This document shows, in pieces, positions 1-6,725 of a DNA stretch of 12,084 bases. The stretch comes from Methylococcaceae bacterium NSM2-1 (GTDB taxonomy: Bacteria; Pseudomonadota; Gammaproteobacteria; Methylococcales; Methylomonadaceae). The DNA is taken from NCBI GenBank assembly GCA_002256705.1, contig NQJI01000076.1:1-12084 (forward strand). Reading direction: 5' to 3'. The notes under the pieces are model-generated. The model worked only from the letters and a program-made list of their open reading frames with translations, searched no databases and was not told the origin of the DNA. A program made the translations under genes and the position numbers. Numbering within the stretch: position 1 is the stretch's first letter; every line of letters begins with the position of its first letter.

Positions 1-767
1 CCGATTTCAAAAGCGATCAGCCAGATAATAATCCATTCCAATATCGATGAATGTCTATGCTTTTGCTCGTCCGCCAACATTTCAAATAATTCATGGATAG
101 TTTCCAGCTTTTTTGACAATACCTCGGTGCGCGGAGCTATTTCCAGATATTTTGCCGTTATATTGTAGAAAGCTTCATATTCGGGGTATTCCCAAAAGAA
201 ATCAGGCGTATCCAGTAAGTCATAATTTAAAATAATATCGCTTTTGGTTAAAAACAACTGTCCGCGGATTTTCGCAATTTTATGGCGACTTAACTTGATG
301 CTGCCATTTTCAGCCAATGATTTTGGAATATAGCTGGTATTGATGATAGTTGTTATGGCGTTGGTTTCAAAAGAGGCCAGCTTAATCGACTGCGCCATGC
401 CTTGGGATAATGAAAATATCAGAATGGGATCCGAAGATTCGATTTCAATATGATCTTCAATAATACGAGTCGCTGGGCAATCGAGAGCGAAAGTGAAATT
501 TTCTTCCTCTATGATAGTTAGCGGGTTTTCTGCATGATTCAATAATAACTGATGCAGCTTAACCTGCTGTTCCGAGCTGACATTCCAGTGCACAACAGCG
601 CCATAATCGAAGACAACTGACCAGGTGTGATTGTCTTCAATGAGTAATGCGCCTTTAATAATTCTTATCAGCATTGAATCTGATAGCACAGATGCTAATG
701 CACTAATATCAAATCGTAGCGCCAGGCAGAAGGCTGCACATTGCATAGTTGAATTTTTTTCTGACAT
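1..767 (-). CDS. RMD1 family (DUF155) protein, C-terminus cut by window edge
   Basis: The minus strand is open from an ATG at 765-767 to the left edge, giving 255 residues; perhaps only ten or so are missing. The protein looks like the RMD1/DUF155 family: a beta-rich N-terminal half containing VVFDYGAVVHWN (about residues 51-62), then a helical C-terminal half with YLEIAPRTEVLSKKLE (207-222), ELFEMLADEQKHRHS (226-240) and a final hydrophobic segment starting LEWIIIWLIAF (243-253), the usual single C-terminal membrane anchor. In yeast RMD1 relatives are linked to sporulation and mitochondrial membranes; the bacterial role is unknown. The start is the first in-frame ATG after a stop, but its ribosome binding site is poor, and a second ATG lies seven codons downstream. 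The secreted-protein gene 109 bases upstream runs in the same direction and could share a transcript. Confidence 0.85.
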   Translation of the reverse strand, partial: MSEKNSTMQCAAFCLALRFDISALASVLSDSMLIRIIKGALLIEDNHTWSVVFDYGAVVHWNVSSEQQVKLHQLLLNHAENPLTIIEEENFTFALDCPATRIIEDHIEIESSDPILIFSLSQGMAQSIKLASFETNAITTIINTSYIPKSLAENGSIKLSRHKIAKIRGQLFLTKSDIILNYDLLDTPDFFWEYPEYEAFYNITAKYLEIAPRTEVLSKKLETIHELFEMLADEQKHRHSSILEWIIIWLIAFEI

Positions 768-816
768 AGATAATATTCCAGCAATTATTAATGACGAAGA
801 GGAGCCTGGCAGATAT

Positions 817-852
817 ATCAACTGCGACAGTATTTATTGTGGCACAGTTGAT
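817..852. repeat. Imperfect inverted repeat between two minus-strand genes
   Basis: ATCAACTG at 817-824 is the exact reverse complement of CAGTTGAT at 845-852; three of the next five positions inward also pair. It lies in the 109-base gap between the secreted-protein gene stop (877) and the RMD1-family start (767). No T-run follows on either strand, so it is not a convincing intrinsic terminator; it could be an mRNA-stabilising hairpin or a protein site. Confidence 0.4.
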
Positions 853-876
853 AACGTGTTGAGCACAAAAAAGTGA

Positions 877-1305
877 TTATTTTCCGGATATTTTCAACAG
901 CCAACCGTTCTCGGCTTCACAATGCGGGGATTTGGCACTTACCTTGATGTTAATTCGAGCTGCCGTGTTAACAAGAGAGGCAGGTATTTTTCCTTTAATC
1001 AGATAATAAGGATCTTTATACTCAGAAGTGACTTCAACAGGTATATTCTTTACCGTGACAGAAATTTGCTCAGGCTTGTCTATATTGAAAACCGTAAAAG
1101 AAAACTCGGCTTCAGGTGCGACAGTTGCCAAATGGGGCGGCATAAATTTGCCTAGATGGGGTTTACCGCAAGTGCCTGCTGTGCTGCGCCCCCCGCCGCC
1201 TGCATTACCGCCGCCATGGCCGCTATGATGCTCTGTTGCATTAGCCGCGCCAATATTGAAAAAAGCAATAATAGAAAATATGACGAGTAATCTTGGTTGA
1301 TTCAT
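877..1305 (-). CDS. Secreted Gly/His-rich hypothetical protein
   Basis: A 142-residue protein of no family I recognise. A type I signal peptide is clear: hydrophobic stretch at residues 5-20, then ANA, with likely cleavage after residue 23. The mature N-terminus is rich in glycine and histidine (residues 24-40, EHHSGHGGGNAGGGG), followed by a beta-rich domain of about 90 residues. Two cysteines remain in the mature protein (C46 and C129), consistent with a periplasmic disulfide. Histidines at 26, 27, 30, 50, 58 and 128 might bind metal, but that is inference. The ATG has a good AGAGGG site about 8 bases upstream, and a promoter with a perfect -10 lies at 1375-1404. The RMD1-family gene follows in the same direction. 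Codon use matches the neighbours. It is very probably a real gene because of the signal peptide, ribosome binding site and promoter together. Confidence 0.8.
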   Translation of the reverse strand: MNQPRLLVIFSIIAFFNIGAANATEHHSGHGGGNAGGGGRSTAGTCGKPHLGKFMPPHLATVAPEAEFSFTVFNIDKPEQISVTVKNIPVEVTSEYKDPYYLIKGKIPASLVNTAARINIKVSAKSPHCEAENGWLLKISGK

Positions 1306-1374
1306 TGGTTTATCCCTCTTTTTTGTTGTGTAGCACGCAAAGTGTCGTTGTTATACCGAACGGTTATTATTTTT

Positions 1375-1404
1375 ATTATAGAAAAACACTAATTATATTC
1401 ACAA
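1375..1404 (-). promoter_or_regulatory. Sigma-70-like promoter for the secreted-protein gene
   Basis: On the minus strand TTGTGA (1399-1404) is followed after 18 bases by a perfect TATAAT (1375-1380). The predicted transcript start lies about 60 bases upstream of the ATG at 1305. Confidence 0.55.
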
Positions 1405-1411
1405 ACGGCAG

Positions 1412-1427
1412 TTCTATGGCTATAGAA
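1412..1427. repeat. 16-bp palindrome upstream of the promoter
   Basis: TTCTAT-GGCT-ATAGAA is a perfect 6-bp inverted repeat with a 4-base centre, 8 bases upstream of the -35 box of the secreted-protein gene. It could be an activator or repressor site, but a chance occurrence in AT-rich DNA cannot be excluded. Confidence 0.35.
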
Positions 1428-1631
1428 AATCAAATTGACGGCTAGTAGCAGGCATAGAAACCAATAAAATTAGTCGGAAATGTTTTTTCTTCCTGTAATG
1501 AATGTCCTGATGCAGGCAATGCTTGCCGTAAGGAGCCCTAAGTCAGAGCAGCTAACAAGAAAAACCCTATTAATGTAAAATGATCAAGTAATAAACACTC
1601 ACTAACGCAATGAAAAAGATTGGGTGTATTA

Positions 1632-1703
1632 ATGACCTCTCAGCACAAGGATCACGAAGAAAAAATAAAGCTTCGTATGCTGAGTGCGTATTTAAAGACC
1701 TGA
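1632..1703 (+). other. Structured element with a 23-codon frame (possible leader)
   Basis: A nested hairpin is visible: the outer stem CTCAGCA (1639-1645) pairs with TGCTGAG (1678-1684), and the inner stem ACGAAG (1654-1659) pairs with CTTCGT (1671-1676) around an A-rich loop. The same bases carry an ATG-to-TGA frame of 23 codons (1632-1703), rich in charged residues, with no strong ribosome binding site. It lies 83 bases upstream of the FAD-dependent dehydrogenase. It may be a structured 5' leader, a small RNA or a short peptide gene; the sequence alone does not decide, and chance is possible. Confidence 0.25.
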
Positions 1704-1786
1704 TATCAATAACTTGGCTAATCTGCCATTACACTAACGCTGGAAAAGCATAGAGCCTTATAGACGGCTTTATTGGAATATCAAAC

Positions 1787-3397
1787 ATGTTGAGAATCAC
1801 TGAACTTAAACTCCCGCTGGATCACCCGGAAAGCGCAATCAAAACAGCCATAATCAATCGATTGGGTATCGGTGCGGAGGAGCTCATCAGGTATGCTATA
1901 TTCCGGCAAGGCCATGATGCTCGTAAGCGGGATGCGATCAGTCTTGTTTATACGTTGGATGTTGAAACGAAAAATGAACACGCTATTTTAACGCATCTAA
2001 AAAATGATCCACACATCTCTTTAACGCCCGACACCACTTACCATTTTGTAACCCGGGCCCCGGACAATATGACAGAACGGCCTGTTGTTATTGGTACAGG
2101 GCCTTGCGGGCTATTTGCCGGATTGATTCTGGCGCAGATGGGCTTTCGCCCGATTATTCTGGAACGGGGTAAGGAAGTGCGGGAACGTACCAAAGATACT
2201 TTCGGCCTTTGGCGTAAAGGCATTTTTAATCCGGAATCCAATGTGCAGTTTGGTGAAGGTGGCGCAGGCACGTTTTCCGATGGCAAACTTTATACCCAGA
2301 TCAAGGATCCCCATCATTATGGCCGCAAAGTACTGACTGAATTCGTAAAAGCGGGCGCGCCTGCCGAAATTCTGCATGTCAGCAAGCCCCATATCGGCAC
2401 GTTTAAACTGGTTTCTATGGTGGAGCAAATACGCGCCACCATCGAATCATTGGGTGGAGAGATTCGATTCCAGAGCCGCGTGGATGCAATTGATATTGAT
2501 AACGGTCAGGTACGCGGTGTCATACTTGCCGGTGGTGAAACCATTCGTAGTAATCATGTGGTGCTGGCTGTCGGGCATAGTGCGCGTGACACCTTCAAAA
2601 TGCTCTATGAGCGCGGTGTTTATATTGAAGCCAAAGCTTTTTCTATCGGCTTTCGCATTGAGCATCCACAGTCACTCATCGACCGATGCCGTTTCGGCAA
2701 TCATGCGGGACATCCGTTACTGGGTGCTGCCGATTACAAACTGGTGCATCACTGCCGCAATGGCCGCTCGGTTTACAGTTTCTGTATGTGTCCTGGTGGA
2801 ACGGTGGTGGCAGCTACCTCTGAAGCAGGACATGTGGTTACCAATGGCATGAGTCAATACTCACGCAATGAGCGAAACGCCAACAGCGGTATCGTTGTTG
2901 GTGTCACCCCGGATGATTATCCGGGGCATCCGTTGGCCGGCATTGATTTTCAACGCAAACTGGAAGCTAATGCTTTCAAATTGGGCGGAGAAACCTATCA
3001 GGCACCCGGGCAACTGGTAGGCGATTTTCTCTCAAATCGTCCTTCTTCTGCGTTTGGTTCAGTTTTACCCTCGTATACTCCCGGCGTACATTTAGGTGAT
3101 CTCAGTACGGCTTTGCCGGATTACGCTATCGAAGCGATACGCGAAGCCTTGCCCGCCTTCGACAAAAAAATCAAGGGCTTTGCCATGAATGATGCGGTGT
3201 TGACGGGTGTCGAAACGCGCACATCATCTCCGATTCGTATCAAGCGCAATGCACATTACCAAAGCATCAATACACGGGGATTGTATCCGGCAGGCGAGGG
3301 CGCGGGTTATGCGGGCGGAATTCTTTCGGCAGCTGTGGATGGCATCAAGGTTGCAGAAGCCTTGGCTTTGGATATGATGGGCAGTGGCGACTTGTAG
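1787..3397 (+). CDS. NAD(P)/FAD-dependent oxidoreductase (COG2509-type dehydrogenase)
   Basis: A 536-residue flavoprotein, normal length for this family of uncharacterised FAD-dependent dehydrogenases. Residues 1-90 form the characteristic N-terminal domain, beginning with RITELKLPLDHPE. The Rossmann FAD-binding site follows: VVIGTGPCGLFAG (100-112), with the acidic end of the second strand at ILERG (124-128). The family signature NVQFGEGGAGTFSDGKL is at 152-168. Near the C-terminus YPAGEGAGYAGGI is the second FAD-contacting motif. There is no signal peptide or membrane segment, so it is cytoplasmic. The substrate is unknown; no partner gene is adjacent. The ATG at 1787 fits the conserved N-terminus; its binding site (TTGGAA) is modest. 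It stands alone, convergent with the lipoprotein gene, and its TAG stop lies inside a perfect hairpin. The frame is intact and key motifs are all present. Confidence 0.93.
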   Translation: MLRITELKLPLDHPESAIKTAIINRLGIGAEELIRYAIFRQGHDARKRDAISLVYTLDVETKNEHAILTHLKNDPHISLTPDTTYHFVTRAPDNMTERPVVIGTGPCGLFAGLILAQMGFRPIILERGKEVRERTKDTFGLWRKGIFNPESNVQFGEGGAGTFSDGKLYTQIKDPHHYGRKVLTEFVKAGAPAEILHVSKPHIGTFKLVSMVEQIRATIESLGGEIRFQSRVDAIDIDNGQVRGVILAGGETIRSNHVVLAVGHSARDTFKMLYERGVYIEAKAFSIGFRIEHPQSLIDRCRFGNHAGHPLLGAADYKLVHHCRNGRSVYSFCMCPGGTVVAATSEAGHVVTNGMSQYSRNERNANSGIVVGVTPDDYPGHPLAGIDFQRKLEANAFKLGGETYQAPGQLVGDFLSNRPSSAFGSVLPSYTPGVHLGDLSTALPDYAIEAIREALPAFDKKIKGFAMNDAVLTGVETRTSSPIRIKRNAHYQSINTRGLYPAGEGAGYAGGILSAAVDGIKVAEALALDMMGSGDL

Positions 3398-3423
3398 AGA
3401 CGCAATAAATATATCGCGTCTCT
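3396..3423. terminator. Bidirectional hairpin between convergent genes
   Basis: AGAGACGC (3396-3403) pairs perfectly with GCGTCTCT (3416-3423), giving an 8-bp stem and 12-base loop. It overlaps the TAG stop of the FAD-dependent dehydrogenase (3395-3397) and ends 6 bases from the stop of the convergent lipoprotein gene (3430). There is no clear T-run on either side, so it is either a weak intrinsic terminator or a 3'-end stabilising hairpin serving both genes. Confidence 0.55.
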
Positions 3424-3429
3424 GTCGAC

Positions 3430-3783
3430 TTATTTCGAACGCTTGGTGGTATTGAAGACAAAGGCAGAAACGACATTGCGCTTGTCAAATTTAATCACCA
3501 GATCTTCAGCGCTGTGGTCACTAAACAGGCTGTACTGATAATTACCGTAAGTCCACGTCTTCATGCCATTATCTATACCTGTTCTCCAGGGTTTTCCGAA
3601 TGTCGTATAGATATCATTCTGGGTGGTTTCCCCTATGTGGATAGTTGATATCTGTCCGGCCGGGAACTCGTGACCGATAGAAGCGCACCCTGAAAATAAC
3701 AGGACCATTAACAGAGCCAGACCCCGGAAGGTCCCCCGCAGTAACCTGACAGAACCTGTAAAACCCAATATATCAGCTTTCAT
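3430..3783 (-). CDS. BamE/SmpA-OmlA-like small lipoprotein
   Basis: A 117-residue lipoprotein. The N-terminus is basic (R13, R16, R20), followed by a hydrophobic stretch and the lipobox LFSGC with C33 as the lipidated cysteine. Residue 34 is Ala, so outer-membrane sorting is expected. The mature part, from about residue 43, has the SmpA/OmlA (BamE-type) pattern: ISTIHIGETTQNDIYTTFGKP, written in part as TIHIGETTQNDIYTTFG, then a WTYG strand and a final VVSAFVF strand. The true BamE is a subunit of the outer-membrane protein assembly machine; this is a relative whose role is unknown. The start gives a rather long n-region, but no other in-frame start leaves a usable signal peptide. Its binding site is weak (GAG). 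It is transcribed alone, convergent with the FAD-dependent dehydrogenase. Confidence 0.8.
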   Translation of the reverse strand: MKADILGFTGSVRLLRGTFRGLALLMVLLFSGCASIGHEFPAGQISTIHIGETTQNDIYTTFGKPWRTGIDNGMKTWTYGNYQYSLFSDHSAEDLVIKFDKRNVVSAFVFNTTKRSK

Positions 3784-3914
3784 TTACTTGTTACTCATCT
3801 TAAAAAATAGTTATCGTGAGGGTAAATAAATAGTCTGTCAAATTTACTGGTGTTTATTTTGCTGCTCATGCAAAACATACAGCAACTGTACTCTAGCTTT
3901 GCGACTCCGGTCAG

Positions 3915-4029
3915 ACCCCCATAAACTCGTTGGCCCAATAGTCACAAGTTATAAAACGTTTGCCATTCTTCATCGGTCAATACTATCCGATTTGGCATTT
4001 TCACCCCAAAATCCTGAAATTTTGGGGGT
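3915..4029 (-). mobile_element. Probable IS remnant or MITE, about 115 bp
   Basis: The two ends are imperfect inverted repeats: ACCCCCATAAACTC at 3915-3928 and, on the opposite strand, ACCCCCAAAATTTC at 4029-4016, matching at 11 of 14 positions. Between them, on the minus strand, a GGGGTGAAAATG start leads into a short frame resembling the beginning of an IS5-type transposase. This is the expected shape of an internally deleted, non-autonomous element. No convincing target-site duplication is visible, so the exact ends are uncertain. A perfect 9-bp hairpin (4004-4027, CCCCAAAAT/ATTTTGGGG) lies within the right end. Confidence 0.4.
3942..3998 (-). pseudogene. Transposase N-terminal fragment
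   Basis: The minus-strand frame reads MPNRIVLTDEEWQTFYNL and then stops. The pattern RIVLTDEEW is typical of the first residues of IS5-family transposases, where it is followed by several hundred residues that are absent here. A strong ribosome binding site (GGGG 7 bases before the ATG) precedes it, as in an intact element. It is far too short to be functional. The match is short, so the family name is tentative. Confidence 0.45.
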
Positions 4030-4054
4030 TGAAAGACATATGTTAACAGAACCT

Positions 4055-4093
4055 AAAAACCGCACAACGGGTGACCGTTGGGTCACCCGTTGT
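4055..4093 (-). terminator. Rho-independent terminator of the 4143-4718 gene
   Basis: A perfect 13-bp stem, ACAACGGGTGACC (4064-4076) with GGTCACCCGTTGT (4081-4093), closes a 4-base GTTG loop. Read on the minus strand it is followed, after GCGG, by TTTTT (4055-4059). It lies 50 bases downstream of the stop at 4143, so it fits as the terminator of that gene. It is the strongest hairpin in the window. Confidence 0.75.
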
Positions 4094-4142
4094 TGTCATT
4101 TGAAAATATCTTGAATGGACTTAAAGCGGTTAAATTTCAAGT

Positions 4143-4718
4143 TTATTTTTGCTCGACTACATAAACGCATAGATTGCTTGGTTTTTGAGCAGCATCCAAT
4201 ATCGGCTTGAGCGTGAACGATACCACTGTTTCTACACCGGCATCGCCCAGATCGCTGACGGGCACGTCAGAAACACTCGCTTCATTACCTTTGATCTTGT
4301 ATTTATAATCGGCGTCGAACCCCGTATTCTTGCCTGAATTCACCAGGTCGACTTCGAAATTTGCGTCTTTACAAGCATCAGTCGGCGCCTTCAAATCAAG
4401 TATATGGGTATGAAAGCCGCTCTTCGGATTTTCATGCGAACTGTCATCTATAGGTAAATGCGACACGAGCACTAATAAATTATTACCGCCGTCGCTTAAT
4501 GCGCCATAACCGAAAGCACCGGATTTGCCATCAACCGGAATATTGGCTTTGGTTTTAATTTCCAAATCTAAAGTTTTTACCGAATTTTTGCTTTCAACTT
4601 CAACGTCTACTTCCGTGATCGATAAATAATCCGGTTGCGCTGCCGCCAAGCACACACTACCGACTCCAAGCAATCCCAATGCAGCCAAAAGCCAAGGACG
4701 TTTAGGTAAAATTTTCAT
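4143..4718 (-). CDS. Secreted hypothetical protein, 191 aa
   Basis: I do not recognise a family. The N-terminus is a classical Sec signal peptide: KILPKRP, hydrophobic residues 9-24, then AAA, with likely cleavage after residue 27. C23 is preceded by valine, so it is not a lipobox. The mature protein is about 164 residues, acidic and beta-rich, with two cysteines (C116, C184) that could form a periplasmic disulfide, and histidines at 87, 95, 103 and 105 (the last two in GFHTHILDL). Hence it is probably a soluble periplasmic or exported protein. The start is well supported: AGAGGTG lies 6 bases before the ATG. It is transcribed alone, with its own terminator at 4055-4093 and a possible weak promoter at 4763-4791. 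The upstream efflux operon ends 141 bases away in the same direction. Its function is unknown. Confidence 0.8.
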   Translation of the reverse strand: MKILPKRPWLLAALGLLGVGSVCLAAAQPDYLSITEVDVEVESKNSVKTLDLEIKTKANIPVDGKSGAFGYGALSDGGNNLLVLVSHLPIDDSSHENPKSGFHTHILDLKAPTDACKDANFEVDLVNSGKNTGFDADYKYKIKGNEASVSDVPVSDLGDAGVETVVSFTLKPILDAAQKPSNLCVYVVEQK

Positions 4719-4762
4719 GATGCACCTCTATTTGTTGTTAATAATAGTATCGTATCGAAACT

Positions 4763-4791
4763 ATATTAAGGCGATTTCAAAGGTTGTGCAA
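4763..4791 (-). promoter_or_regulatory. Weak promoter candidate for the 4143-4718 gene
   Basis: TTGCAC (4786-4791) and TAATAT (4763-4768) are separated by 17 bases on the minus strand, about 40 bases before the ATG. Three and four of six positions match the sigma-70 consensus, so this is only a candidate. Confidence 0.3.
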
Positions 4792-4853
4792 ATAAATTTT
4801 CGTTATCGGTTCCGAACTTGGTATTCATTGTTGTGGCATTCAGTCCATATCCG

Positions 4854-4868
4854 ACCCTGCTACAGGGT
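4854..4868. repeat. Small perfect hairpin at the end of the efflux operon
   Basis: ACCCTG (4854-4859) and CAGGGT (4863-4868) pair around CTA, which is the TAG stop of the permease on the minus strand. No T-run follows. It may be a minor 3'-end structure; I would not call it a proven terminator. Confidence 0.3.
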
Positions 4869-6725
4869 ATTCGCCGCTAACTTGGAATGATTCTGTCCAA
4901 TCAGTAGATACACCGCAGGGACTACGAACAGTGTGAACAAGGTGCCGATGGCTATGCCGGTCGCTATGACCAGACCTATGTTGAAACGCGACACGGCACC
5001 CGCGCCGGTTGCAAAAATCAGTGGCAAAACACCCAGTACCATCGCCGCGGTGGTCATGAGAATGGGGCGTAGCCGGATGCCGGCAGCATGCTCTATCGCT
5101 TCGCGCTTGGACATGCCTTCCTTTTGCATGATATTTGCGAATTCGACAATCAGGATGCCGTGTTTGCTGATTAGTCCCATCAGCGTGACCAGGCCTACTT
5201 CTGTGTAGATGTTCAGGGTCGCCCCGCCGATACCCAAGGCAATGAAGATGAGCGCACCAGCGATGGACATGGGCACCGATACCAGAATAATCAGCGGGTC
5301 GCGGAAACTCTCGAATTGCGCCGCCAGTGCCAGAAAAATAATGATCAAAGCGAACAGGAAAGTAAAAATAAAACCACTGGATTCCTTGACCAGTTGCCGC
5401 GATTGTCCTGCATAGTCCACCGAATAGCCGGGAGGCAGTACTTTCACTGCGATAGCCTTCAGGGAATTGATTGCATCACCCAGCGTAACACCTGGAAAAG
5501 GCACACCGGAAATAATGGCGGCATTTAATTGCTGGAAGCGATTCAGTGATTGCGGCACTGTTTTCGTGCTGATTGTGGCGATGGTCGATAGCGGAACTGT
5601 CGTTCCGTCAGCCGCACGAATATAGTAGTTAAGCAACTGATCGGCATTGAGTCTGGAACTTTGCTGTATCTGGGGAATTACTTTGTAGGATCTGCCTGCC
5701 ATGCTGAAATAGTTGACATAACCGCCTCCCAGCATTGATGCCAGAGACGAACCCACATCCTGCATGGTGAGTCCCAGCATAGCCGTTTTATTGCGGTCAA
5801 TTTCAACTTGTGATTGTGGTTGATCGACTTTCAGGTCAGTGTCCAGGAATATAAACATGCCGCTTTTTTGCGCTTCCTGCATAAATTGCTGCATCACCGT
5901 GTTCAATTGATCGAACGACTCGGTGGTGCCGATGACGAACTGCACTGGAAGACCGGTACTGCCCGGTAATGGCGGCGGCTGGAAAGCGGCGACACGAACC
6001 CCGGCGATTTCATTCATTTCCTGCTGAATCACGGGTTGAAGTTCAGTGGCGGTCAGTTTTCGCTCATCCCAGGGTTTGAGGACTGTACCCGCGATGGACT
6101 GCCCCGGCGCATTTAGCTGAAAGACGTGATCGCTTTCCGGATGCTTAATGAATTTCTGATAAACCTGGTCGGCATAAACCAGGCGTTGCTGGAGCGTGGC
6201 GTCCGGTGCTGACGTGGACATGGTAATAATGACACCTTGATCTTCCTGCGGAGCGAGTTCTCTATTGGAGCTGCCATAAAGAAAGTAGATGCTGGCGAGT
6301 ATGATGACAGCAAATACAGCTGTCACGGGCAAATAATTGAGTGATCCATGCAGTGTTCGTGAATAGATGCGCTGCATTGCAAAGACACGGCGGTCGATAA
6401 AATCGACGAGGCGTTCTTCCCAGCCATTGCGGTCGTGGGTATGTGCTTTGAGTAGCCGGGAACACATCATCGGCGACAACGTCAGCGCCACAATGGCGGA
6501 GACGGTTACTGCACCGACTACGGTAAAAGCAAACTCGGAGAACAGGGCGCCGGTAAGTCCACTTTGAAAGCCGACCGGAATATAGACGGCAACTAAAACA
6601 ATGGTCATGGCGATAATGGGACCAGTCAGTTCACGGGCTGCCAGCAGTGAAGCCGGAATCGGCTGCATACCGTCTTCAAGATGCCGGTTGACATTCTCGA
6701 CGACAATGATGGCGTCGTCAACCAC
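4860..6725 (-). CDS. C-terminal fragment of the RND permease
   Basis: This frame of 621 residues begins with a GTG that is really an internal valine codon of TM4. It keeps the paired proton-relay aspartates (VDDAIIVVENV, residues 2-12), TM5-TM6, the large second periplasmic region (ELAPQEDQGVIITMS and onward) and TM8-TM12, including the TM10 lysine in LISKHGILIVEF (about residue 521), equivalent to AcrB K940. The last residues, NHSKLAANTL, are an ordinary short cytoplasmic tail. The body of the frame shows no further damage, suggesting the disruption is recent or artefactual. It overlaps the N-terminal fragment by 100 bases. Independent translation from the GTG is unlikely to yield a working transporter. 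Confidence 0.75.
   Translation of the reverse strand: MVDDAIIVVENVNRHLEDGMQPIPASLLAARELTGPIIAMTIVLVAVYIPVGFQSGLTGALFSEFAFTVVGAVTVSAIVALTLSPMMCSRLLKAHTHDRNGWEERLVDFIDRRVFAMQRIYSRTLHGSLNYLPVTAVFAVIILASIYFLYGSSNRELAPQEDQGVIITMSTSAPDATLQQRLVYADQVYQKFIKHPESDHVFQLNAPGQSIAGTVLKPWDERKLTATELQPVIQQEMNEIAGVRVAAFQPPPLPGSTGLPVQFVIGTTESFDQLNTVMQQFMQEAQKSGMFIFLDTDLKVDQPQSQVEIDRNKTAMLGLTMQDVGSSLASMLGGGYVNYFSMAGRSYKVIPQIQQSSRLNADQLLNYYIRAADGTTVPLSTIATISTKTVPQSLNRFQQLNAAIISGVPFPGVTLGDAINSLKAIAVKVLPPGYSVDYAGQSRQLVKESSGFIFTFLFALIIIFLALAAQFESFRDPLIILVSVPMSIAGALIFIALGIGGATLNIYTEVGLVTLMGLISKHGILIVEFANIMQKEGMSKREAIEHAAGIRLRPILMTTAAMVLGVLPLIFATGAGAVSRFNIGLVIATGIAIGTLFTLFVVPAVYLLIGQNHSKLAANTL

Larger units (their letters stand above)
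1306..1786. other. 481-base gap between divergent genes
   Basis: This gap separates the secreted-protein gene (minus) from the FAD-dependent dehydrogenase (plus). It holds a minus-strand promoter (1375-1404), a 16-bp palindrome (1412-1427), a small perfect hairpin GGCAA-TGC-TTGCC (1515-1527), a nested two-stem hairpin coinciding with a 23-codon frame (1632-1703), and a weak AGCC/GGCT hairpin at 1754-1769 just before the start at 1787. I see no tRNA, no long coding frame and no obvious plus-strand sigma-70 promoter. Confidence 0.6.
3784..4142. other. 359-base gap with IS remnant and terminator
   Basis: From left to right this gap holds the upstream region of the lipoprotein gene (with an isolated TTGACA at 3836-3841, minus strand), a probable insertion-sequence remnant (3915-4029), and a strong terminator hairpin (4064-4093) for the secreted-protein gene that ends at 4143. 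A plus-strand open frame from 3899 to 4114 crosses all of these signals, has no ribosome binding site and resembles nothing, so I do not call it a gene. Confidence 0.6.

Noticed and set aside
631..876. Plus-strand frame of 81 codons
   Set aside because: Its first half is antisense to the RMD1-family gene, which has a clear family match; no support for the plus frame.
1480..1578. Plus-strand frame of 32 codons (MFFLPVMNVLMQ...)
   Set aside because: Methionine-rich and short, without a good binding site, promoter or family resemblance; likely chance.
3810..3841. TTGACA (3836-3841, minus) with GATAAC as promoter of the lipoprotein gene
   Set aside because: The -35 is perfect but the only -10-like hexamer is 20 bases away; too long a spacer to annotate with confidence.
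3899..4114. Plus-strand open frame of 71 codons
   Set aside because: It crosses the IS remnant and the terminator hairpin, has no ribosome binding site and no recognisable protein pattern.
6626..6725. Programmed ribosomal frameshift joining the two permease frames
   Set aside because: Simple frame change would still leave about 23 family residues missing, and no slippery heptamer is evident at the junction; a deletion explains both facts.
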